A program made the position numbers and the translations under genes. From Parasphingopyxis sp. CP4 (GTDB lineage: Bacteria > Pseudomonadota > Alphaproteobacteria > Sphingomonadales > Sphingomonadaceae): DNA of 64,000 nucleotides. Shown here in pieces: positions 25,882 through 36,300 of this stretch. The DNA is taken from positions 682,001 to 746,000 of the forward strand of contig NZ_CP051130.1 of NCBI RefSeq assembly GCF_013378055.1, in the 5' to 3' direction. Below the pieces are notes generated by a model, which had not been told where the DNA came from, made no database searches, and saw only the letters and a list, made by a program, of their open reading frames with translations. Each line of letters begins with the position of its first letter. Positions within the stretch are counted from its first letter, which is position 1.

Positions 25882-27326
25882 GCGTCAATTCTCCATTCCC
25901 ATCGCAGTGGGTCTCCATCCATGATCTCGACGCCATTGTCGGCGAGTTCATTACGGATCGCGTCGGCAGCCGGGTAATTTTTGTTTGATTTGGCTTCTTC
26001 GCGCAAATTGAGCTGATGCTCTACTTCGTCTTCTGTGAACTCGACTTTGGCCGGGCGAAGTCGAAGGTCGGCTCGTTCCAGCGTCAACAGGTTGAGGCCG
26101 AGGACAGCATCGGCTTCCGCAATCGCGGCCAGTTTCTCGCTACAGTCGATTTTCTTCTGTGCAAGAATTTCGTCAAGATGCGTCAATGCTTTCGGCGTAT
26201 TCAGATCGTCGGAGATCGCCACATCAAAGGCGTCGAGCATCTCGCGCAATCTTGGGTGGGTGCACGCTGCTGCTGGCTCCGCATCCGCTCGCAACTGTGC
26301 CACCGTCATCACCATCCGCTTCAAGCGCGTGAGCGCTGCCAGCAGATTCTCAAACGTAAACTCCAGCTCGCTGCGATAGTGCGCCTGAAGGCACATCAAT
26401 CGATAGGCGAGGGGATGGACGCCTGCGTCGACGAGCACCTGCAAGGTCAGGAATTCGCCGGCTGACTTGCTCATCTTCCCGCCGCGATCGACGAGGAAAT
26501 TGTTATGCATCCAGATGTTCGCACCGGTATCTGCAGAGCAGCTATGTGCCTGATTTTGTGCGATTTCGTTGGGATGATGGATTTCTCGGTGATCAATGCC
26601 CCCGGTATGAATATCGAAGGTTTCACCGAGATACATTTTGCTCATGACTGAGCATTCGAGATGCCAGCCGGGAGCGCCTTTACCCCAGGGTGAATCCCAC
26701 TCCATCTGACGGGTTTCACCTGCCGGGGTCTTACGCCAGATTGCGAAATCGGTTTGATGGCGCTTGCCTTCAACCGGATCGATCCGGCCTTCGCCGTCAT
26801 CTGTCTTGGCGCGTGCCAGCCGGCCATAATCGGGAACAGTGGACGTATCGAAATAGAGCCCGCTGTCCAGTTCATAGCAATGCGTGTCTGCGATCGATTT
26901 CGCGAACGCGATCATCTCTTCGACATGCTCTGTGGCGATCGACCATTTGGCGGGTTGCCGGATATTGAGGCGCTCTATGTCCTGCCAATAGGCGTCGGTA
27001 TAAAATTTGGCGATATCCCACGCAGATTTGCCGGTTTCGCTCGCGGCCTTTTCCATCTTGTCGTCACCGGCATCAGCGTCCGAGGTTAGGTGGCCGACAT
27101 CGGTGATGTTGATGATGTGGCTGAGGTTATAGCCCTTCCAGGAGAGCGTCCGTCCCAAAGTGTCCGCGAAGATATAAGCGCGCATGTTTCCAATATGCTG
27201 AAAATTATAGACCGTCGGTCCGCACGTATAGACATGGGCCTTGCCTGGATTGACGGGCGCGAATTCTTCAGCCGAACGGGTCAGGCTGTTGAACAAGGTG
27301 AGCGGGGCGGAAAGGCTCTCGGTCAT
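25878..27326 (-). CDS. cysS: Cysteinyl-tRNA synthetase
   Basis: This class I synthetase has 482 residues and attaches cysteine to tRNA-Cys. The HIGH-like motif reads HIGN just after the TCGPTVYN zinc-binding cysteine segment. The remaining zinc ligands are in WHLECSVM and HHPNE, and the KMSKS loop is intact (GGKMSKSAGEF). The C-terminal DALR-like and anticodon-binding part ends normally. It starts 68 bases after the stop of the adhesin gene and is followed by an overlapping hydroxyacid dehydrogenase. The matching tRNA-Cys is elsewhere in this window, at the right end. Confidence 0.97.
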   Translation of the reverse strand: MTESLSAPLTLFNSLTRSAEEFAPVNPGKAHVYTCGPTVYNFQHIGNMRAYIFADTLGRTLSWKGYNLSHIINITDVGHLTSDADAGDDKMEKAASETGKSAWDIAKFYTDAYWQDIERLNIRQPAKWSIATEHVEEMIAFAKSIADTHCYELDSGLYFDTSTVPDYGRLARAKTDDGEGRIDPVEGKRHQTDFAIWRKTPAGETRQMEWDSPWGKGAPGWHLECSVMSKMYLGETFDIHTGGIDHREIHHPNEIAQNQAHSCSADTGANIWMHNNFLVDRGGKMSKSAGEFLTLQVLVDAGVHPLAYRLMCLQAHYRSELEFTFENLLAALTRLKRMVMTVAQLRADAEPAAACTHPRLREMLDAFDVAISDDLNTPKALTHLDEILAQKKIDCSEKLAAIAEADAVLGLNLLTLERADLRLRPAKVEFTEDEVEHQLNLREEAKSNKNYPAADAIRNELADNGVEIMDGDPLRWEWRIDA

Positions 27327-27394
27327 GGCGCCAAGCGATGGCGATATAGCGCAAGAACGTCAATCGTTTCGCGAGTCACGTCGTCTGGGAATTG

Positions 27395-30300
27395 CTAGTC
27401 GTCCGACCCACCAGCGCTCGGATTGCGGATCCATAAATCCTCGTTACCCGATCCCGTAACCGGATCGTCAATAATTGGCCCTTCGGGGTTCGGCGTGATG
27501 TCGACCGTTTCGATCAGAGGTGAAATCGGAATGCCTGGGCCGCCTTCCTGTTCCTCAATCTCTTCTTCCACCAGATCTTGGATTGGATCGCCTGGTCGAT
27601 CAGGAACACTCGGCGGCGGCGGCGGCGGCGGCGGCGGCGGAGGAGGCGGCGGCGGAGGCGGCGGCGGAGGCGGAGGTGGCGGTGCTCCCGTGCATGATGC
27701 TGGATTAGCAATCAGGCAGCCATTTATCGTCGAACCGGCGGCAAAAGCCGTGTTGATCGTCGATTGGGCTATCATGTCGATGCCGGTGATTGTGGTTCCG
27801 CCCTGTTGTTGGATACCGTTGATGACAATTGCCGGTGCACTACCGGCGGAAACTGCATTGATCGTGACTCCGCCATTCCCGACGAGGAATCCGCGGCGAT
27901 CATCAAAGTCGGTGCCCGCGCCGCTGTTCTGGACATAGAGACCGTTATTGACCGTAAAGGTCAGCATATCGGCCTGGAAAAAGCCGTTATCCAGGACAAT
28001 GCCGTCATTGTTGGCAAGGCGCGTATCGGCATCTGCCACTGTGGCTCCGGCGATATCGTTCGCGGCTGAATCAGTGGCTGCGGTGATTGTGGTAGCAGAG
28101 AGCGATAACTGGCCGGCTAGCCCGCCATTCGCATCAATGACTGCGATATTGCCGGTTGAGGCATCAAGCCGAATATCGGTGTCCGCCGTCAGGTTGAGCA
28201 GGGTGTTGGCGGTTGCTCCATTGAGAACCAGTTCACCGTTCACCCGCATATCGCCTTCGGTCAGGATGTTGAGTGCGCCGGCCATGCCGATATTTCCGTC
28301 CTGCGTTCCGCCACCGCCCGTTGCCACTTGAGCATCCAGATCTTCGATGGTTAGAGTTGGTGAGGCGGAGGTAGCAAATGTCGCGATGATCGTCAGATCA
28401 CCACCGGAATGGATTTGCATGAACTCGGTCGCGTCGAGGCTGAAGACGCCTGTGGTGCCGGCGCCGCCAAGGACCATCGCGTTGGTGCCATTGCTCTGTA
28501 TCAGGATCGATTGAGTCAGGTCTGATGTGCCAAGCTGGCCAGTGCTTCCGATATCGAAATCGGCGCTGCTCGTGTCGATGGTGATGCCAGTCGCCAGGGC
28601 CTGCAAGTCGATCAAGCCGCCGGCTGATATGAACAGGTCATTGGTCGCCACGGCGTCTGCCGTGATGATTGCATCCGTCGCCGCAGTGATGGTGATGTCC
28701 CCGGGCCCGGGAGAGCCGACGACGGTGCCAAGGGGCAATGATCCTCCCGGGATGGCGCCGCTGGCCGGCAATACTGACGGCAGGCCGGCTTGAATTGTTC
28801 CGGTTGTAACGGACCCACCGCTGCTCGTCAGATTGACGTCGCCAACCGACTGGGCGGCTGCGACGTCCAGGTCTCCGCCGGCAATAATGTCGACATCGCC
28901 ATCGGTTGCCCGCGTGTCTGTAACATTCAGATTGCCCTGAGCAGTAAGCAGGATCGCTGCACCACTTGCAATCAAATCCCCGCTAACCACCGTGTCAGTA
29001 TTGACGATGACGGCGCCAGTTGCGGAGCGCAGGGCAGTGTCGCCGCCAGCTGTTACGGTGTCGACTTCCAGGTTCGTCTCGCTTTCGGCCGTCAGCGCGC
29101 TGCCAGCGGCGATGTCAGTGCCGGTGATACCGCCGTTCGACGCGACAAATGTCAGCGCACCGGCGGCCGACGCGGATGTGAAATCAATCCCGCCACCGGC
29201 ATCGGCTGTAAAATCACCGCCCTGTGCGTCGAGTGAGCCAAAGCCGATATCGGCAGCCGCATCGAGATCGACCCCGCCACCAACGGTTATGAGGCCATTT
29301 CCGTCAATGCTGCCGCTCAGTGCGTTGAGCGTAAGATCACCGCCAATTGTACCATTCAGGAAGGTGATGGCCGCGCCGGTGACGCTTGTATTGCCGCCGC
29401 TGATTGCGTTTTGCAGGCTTGGATTGCCGGCCGCCACTATCGTGATGTCATTTGCCGCATCGACGGTACCAAAGCTGGCATCGCCGGCGGTTGCTTCGGC
29501 ATCAACGGACCCACCTGAGGTTATGTCGCCAACTGCGATATCTTCTGCCAGGAGTGTGACGTCGTCGCCGCTGTCTATGTCGCCATTTCCGAAATTTGCG
29601 CCGATCATGCCGTTGGCCGCGGTCAGAGTGACGGCATTGGGCGAGGAAATGAGATCGAACAGAATGTCGAAACCGCTGGTGAAATCAACGAAATCACCAA
29701 AAGCAGTCCCGATTTCGATTGTCGCGCCGTCAAGAAACAGGGTGCTCCCGTCTAGATCGCCGCCAAATATTCCACCCCCGGCAGACATGAAAATATCGCC
29801 ACCGCTCGTCGCCTCGAAGAAGAAGATATCGCCAAAGGCATCCGCGGTAATCGAGTTGCCGGAATCTATCGTGCCAATATCGATCAGACCCGCCGATAAG
29901 AGGTTGATATCGATACCCGCACCAGCAAATCCGAGCAGGATTTCACCGGCGTCAATGTCAATATTCCGGGCCGAACCGGTAAAGTCGATCGCCACCGTCT
30001 GTGGCGCGAAGAGGAATATGTCGGTGCTCGGAACGGAAAGCGATCCGAAAATCAAATCGCCGCCAGCATCGTAGTTCACATCGCCGACGCCCACACTATG
30101 GTTGGCTACAAACATGCTGCCGGGCACCGAGTAGAAGCCTTCAAGCGGGCCGCCGATATCCGCGACAGTGGTAAGTTCCCTGCCGGCATCGATGCGTGTC
30201 GCGAAAATATCGAAACCGACTGTGATCCCGACATCATTGCCGCTGGTAATCGAGCCGGTGCCCAACAGGCTTCCGGATGCGGCGCTTAACTGAATGAGAT

Positions 30301-33300
30301 CGCTTGATAATGTAGCATCCCGGAGATCGATATTGCCTTCTAGGCTTTCGAGCAGCAACTCTGTTGTCGCGTCGAAATCGGACGCTATTCCATTTGTTCC
30401 GATGGTCAGATCACGGCGTGTTGTGATCCGGATGATGTCAGCCGCGACGGTGCCACCTTCGATTGTCGCGTCGATGATATCGTTGTTGCTGGCCTGCCCA
30501 ATTAGGATGCGATTGTCGGCGTTGAGCGTACCCAGGCAGGCATTGCCTTCTACGCAACCCGCACTCAGCAACCCTGCATCATCGGATGGGGCCACGCCAT
30601 TTGCCGGAGCGTCATTAATGTCGGCCGCGATGGAGCTGGCGGTTATTGTTCCGCCACTGCCGTCAATGGCATTGGCGTCCAATGCAACCGCGAATCCGTT
30701 GGCGTTGATTGTGCCGGCGTTCACGATTGACGCAATCGGTGTCAAAGGCGTGCTGTTGAGATCGAAAGCCAAGCTGCCCGCTTCAAGCCGAATATTATTC
30801 TCCGTAAAGAATGGGTCTGCAAGAACAGGCGGATCTACCGGATTGATCGCAGCTTCCAATATGGCACCTGCCACGATCACGATATCGTCGCCAGTGCGCA
30901 CGAGAATGCCATTGTCGGACATCACATTGGCACCGGTCTGGAAGATCGCATTGCCCCCGGCGCGAACATCGACATCACCTGTCGAAACAACGGTACCCGT
31001 CACAGTGGCATTGAAATTTGGATCCCACTCATTGGACGTGACGTTCGGATCAAAGCCGGCACGAATGGTAATCCCGGAATTGATCTGTGTTCCGAAGGTG
31101 ATCGGACTGGTGAGTGGCGGCCCGGTAACGATGCCATCATTTAGCGTGGCATTTTGACCCGCCGACAACAGGATATCGGTTACCGCACGCAAATCATTCG
31201 CGCTGGCATTTTGCCCGGCCCGGATCGTGATTGACGGGCCGGCGCTGATGATTGACCCAGCCATTGCGTCAAAGTCGAGCGCTGCATTGGCATCGAACGT
31301 GTCGGTGACATCCATTGAGATGGTCGATGCACCATTATTGGTGTGTGCGAAGAGGATCGAACCACCTGTGCTGGTCAGGTCAGCAAGCCCGCCGACTATG
31401 ATCTGGCCGGTTCCGTCAAACGCATATTCGATATTACCGCTCGTGTTGACGATCAAATCACCAGTTACGGTAGTCGCGCCGCTATTGCCGGCCATGAAGA
31501 ATCCGCTCGTCGGCGCGAATGAGGTTCCAAGGGCCTCAACAGTCAGCCGAGTGAAATTCATCAGACCGAGCGGATCAATGGATGTATCGGACAGTTGCAC
31601 ACGACCGGCGGTGGTGCCCGCTGCTGTCGTTCCGCTTCCGGCAATGCCGCTAGCCTCGAGCTGGGTGTTTCCGACGTCGATGATCCCGGGGCTTCCTTCT
31701 TGAACCTCCAGGATAGCCAGACCACCGGTTCCACCGCCTCCAGTCGCGACGGGATCGCCTCCGGCATCGCCGCCCACACCGTTGGCAAAAACGCCAAAGG
31801 CGGAATAGGAGAAACCTGTAAATGTCGAGATCGTGCCGCCTTGCGCGATCACTGTCGCGGTCCCGCCGGTGCCAGTCCCACCATCGCCGCCGCCCAGCGC
31901 ACCAGTGCCACCAGCTCCGGCGATACCCTCGCTATTGGCGCCATTGGTGATGGACCCAAATCGCTTGAAAATACTCATAGACAGATTGCTGCCGGACCCC
32001 ACAAAGATATTGGAGTCTCCGCCAATACCAGCGCCGCCAGTTCCGCCTACGCCGTCGGCACTATCTCCGCCAATGCCGCCCAGTCCGGTGCCAAACACGA
32101 ACATATCACCGGCTATCAAGGTGCCATCAACAAGATTGAGCGTGGCAGAGCCACCAGTCCCAGTACCGCCCGTTCCGCCCGGCCCGCCTGCCGCCAGGGT
32201 GTTGGTGCCCCCCGCAAACGCGCGGCCGGTCGAATTTACAATAAAGATCAATGACTCAACGGTTGCGCCATTGTCGATAGTAGCAATTGCGGTGCCGCCA
32301 AAGGCATCGCCTGCATCGCCGCCCGAGCCGTTGGCCGATTGTCCGGCTCTGCCGCCATCAGCTAGCGCTCGCACACGGATTTCACCGACCGCTCCGGTTG
32401 TAATGACGCTGTTTCCAGGGGACGCGAAGTTGAACTCGCTCAATCCGCCTGTCGCGGCTCCACCATTGCCAGCAATACCGACATCGGCGTCACCGCCATC
32501 ACCACCACTGCCATTCGCCCAAGAGAATATGGCATTGCTCGATAAAGTGCCGCCGGTCATATCAATCGTGACACGGCCAGATGTCCCGTCGCCACCATCG
32601 CCAGCTTGTCCCGCCAGCCCGGAGGCAACCGCGTCAATATAGTCGCCGCCATTGCCGCCGCTGCCGATCGAGTTCATCGTAAACCCTTGAACGTCAATGG
32701 TGCCGCCCTGGATAATGATATCCATAGTGCCGCCGAAGCCATCCCCACCGCTGCCTGCCGCCATTGTTGGGTCTATCGTGTCGCCGCCGGCGCCCCCGAT
32801 GCCGAATACTGAGAATTGCGGGAAACTAAAATTATCGCCTAAACCAGTTATCACACTGTCGCCTGAGACAGTCATTGTGACGCCACCGCCAAAACCGTCT
32901 CCACCGTCTGCGCTCGCTCCGCCAACGCCACCAAATGCGCGGTTCAGGATCTGGAAGACCACGGTGTTGAAGAGGCTGGGATCGCCCGCCGTTGAATTTT
33001 CGATCAGCGCGACAGCGTCACCGCCAAAACTATTTCCGCCCGCAAAACCGTCGCCTCCATCACCGGCAAAACTATCAAGCCTGAATAGAAGCTCATCCAC
33101 GGTGAGACTGCCGCCCGATGAGACAAAACTAATCGCCGCCGCGCTGCCATCGGCTACACCGCCAACGTCTGCGGTCGCATCTCCGCCATTGCTGTTAACT
33201 AGCAGCTGGAGGCGGTTTCGCGTTGCGGGATTGACCGCTGGCGATTGGAAAAGGGTGCCGCCATTGATGAGTTGCAAAGAAATTTGGCCGCCGAAGCCCG

Positions 33301-36300
33301 AACCGACATTGGTCGCGCCGCTGCCGCCCGTTCCATCTGCTCGGAAGACGTCACCATTTACCGCGGTTCCGAGAATATCGATGAAACCGCCATCGGCCAG
33401 GACCGATACCGATCCGCCGATACCATCGCCAGATTGGTCAGGCGCTGATGTGCCTGTTCCGCTTGCTCCCAATGTCAGTACGGATCCAATGGAAGCAATG
33501 CCGGGCGCAATCGATAAAGTGCCACCTGCGATCGCGTTCACTTCGACACTGCCACCGGTTCCATCACCGCCGATACCGGCCAGACCGGGAAGAGCGCCGC
33601 CGGACGTCCCGCCTAGTCCTTCGTTACCGCCGCGGCCATCGGACGAAAGTTGTACGATATTGGTGGATATCAGCCCGCCATCGACTGTCAGGCGGGAAAC
33701 TCCGCCAGTGCCGTCTCCAGCCGCTCCGCCATTTCCGCCATTACCCGTGCCCGAGGTAGCAAAATTGCTTCCACCATCGCCGCCATTTCCGCCGGCTCCG
33801 GTGTTGAAAATCGTCAAGAACGGAACAGTTGCGTCGATTGTTGCACCGGAAAGCGCCAATATTTCAGCAGTACCACCAGTACCGTCGCCACCATCACCGC
33901 CATTTCCGCCGTCTTGAGCGTCAAGGAAAGCGTCGCCACCATCGGCACCATTTCCGCCTGTTCCGCCGACCTGAGGGGCAAGACTTGCAGGTGATGTCAG
34001 CGTTAGGAGGGTAGTAGGCCCGGTTACGATCAAACTCGCCGTTCCACCGACGGCACTCCCGCCATTGCCGCCATTGCCACCAGGCGCATCGACAAATCCA
34101 GCATTACCGCCGCGGGCCGTTGCGATGAGGCTAGGGGCGGCGAGGGAAACGATGGAATCATTAATGTTCAAGCTGGCGTTGCCGCCGGTTGCGTTTCCAC
34201 CATTTCCGCTGTCCGTTCCGCCGCCACCCTGTCCACCAGTGGCCGAGGCATCAATTGTATACGCAGGGCTCGTCGCATCATCCTGATTGAGGTTTATGGT
34301 GGCAGTGCCGCCAAAGGCGTCGCCGCCATTCCCGCCAATGTCGCGGGCATCGCCGACCGTGATGCCACTATTGGTGCCACCTTGGCCGCCCAGGCCTTCA
34401 GCGATGACGGTCAGGGTCGAAAATGTCAGCGTGCCAGCGACATTGTTGAATTCCGCATTACCGCCTGTGCCAGATCCGCCATCGCCGCCTGGTCCGCCGG
34501 GCAGATTGGTGCCGAAGGTGAGGGATGTGTCGCCGCCCGCACCGCCATAGCCGGTTGTATCGACGATCAAATCATTCGTTGTAACTGTGGCTGCACCGTC
34601 GAGGTTGAAGGTAGCTGATCCGCCAATTCCGTTCCCGCCATTGCCCCCATCGGCGCCAAAGCCATCTCCGCCCTGGGCAACAAAGAATTGAGAGTTGCCG
34701 GTCGCTTCCACCGTCAGTGTATTTGTGACGTTCAACGTTCCGGAAATCGCATTGAATGTGGTGGTGCCGCCAAAGCCATCTCCTCCATCGCCGGCGCCCA
34801 GTCCTACATCGGCATCGCCGATCGCTCCGTCGCCGCCCAATCCATTGGCCGAAACTGTGAAATTGGTAATTGTTGCCGTGCCGGCGCCCAGATCCAGATT
34901 GAAGTTGACGATACCGCCAACCCCATCGCCACCGCGGGCTCCAGGGTCGGTTGGCAGGGCAAATGGTAAAACATCCTCCAAGCCCAAAAGACTGAAACCT
35001 ATTTGATCCGGGAATGGCAAATCTTCAGAATCCGGCGCGTTCGGCGGAGTGCTGCCGCCAGGTCCGCCTGCGCCGTCCGCACCGACATTCAGGGTATTGG
35101 CGGAGAAAGTGCCGCCCAGTAGATCGAATGTGACCTGGCCGCCAAATCCATTGCCGCCTTCGCCTACAGGCTCAATGCCGCCGCCTTCGACATCAAACTC
35201 GACCGACCCATTAGCATTGGCAAAAACATTGGCCAGGTTCATTACGCCGCCTGCACCCTGGACGCGGAACGTGACGTCGCCTCCGGTTCCCCGTCCGCGT
35301 TGTGCGGCGCTTGGGTCAGAATTGGAGTTGCCGACCCCATTGGCATCAACGAACATTGAGCTGAAAATCTCGATTGTAGCATCGTTGGCATCGAAGAGGA
35401 TCGTGCCACCGTCTCCTGTCGCACCGCCGCTGGCACTGGCCGAGGTCGCACTGGTATTTGCCGACGCGAATCCGTTGACGGTAATGGAGCCGCCATTTGT
35501 TGCGACGACAGATATATCGCCGCCAGCTGCGGCATCGGCCGGTGAACTGCCACCAAATGCTCCAAGCAAGGACGATGCGCTCAAGAAGAGATCATTGGTC
35601 GTGATGGTGGCATTATCGGCAAGGATCGAAATCGAACCTGCCTGATTCAATGTCCCTGTATTGCCGCCACTTGCCCGAACTGAGATGTCGATATCGTCGG
35701 CGACATCCAGAACGCCGCCATTCTGCACCGTCAGATCGACACTGCTTCGCGCTGCCGGACCGGTCTGGCCATTTGTGGACGCATTGATATCGAGGTCGTT
35801 GGTAAGTGTTACCGTGGCCGCGTCGACAAGAATTGTTGCAGAGCCACCGTTGGCCAATCCATTGATATCATTGCCATTTGCGTCTTTTGATGCCGCATCA
35901 TCCGCGCTGACATCGATCAGGAGTGATCCGATTGAATGCGCGCCACCGGTAATTTGGACATCTACGCTTCCGGCTGTCGCGTCATTGCTATCCGGCGCCG
36001 CCCCGCTGCCGATCGATGCACGCGCGCTTGCATCCAATATGACATTCCCCGCGGTCAGCGCGCCGCCTTGGAGATTAAGCGACACACTGCCCGCCACCGC
36101 ATCACCGCCAGCTGTGGTCGGGATCGCGCCAACTTGGAAGCTAGCGGCGTCAGCAGAGGCGCTAAGCAACAACGTACCGACATTGATGGTGCTTGGATTT
36201 CCCAGGCCATCGGCACCGCCCAGGGTAATGCTGACGCTGCCAGCCGTTGCATCACCGGTCGAAGCCGGGCCCTGGCCTGCGACAGCATCGGCAATGAATG

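Noticed and set aside
31700-35200. Possible CRISPR or satellite array in the adhesin gene.
   Set aside because: Repeats are degenerate, irregularly spaced, in frame and protein-level; there are no constant direct repeats with unique spacers and no cas genes.
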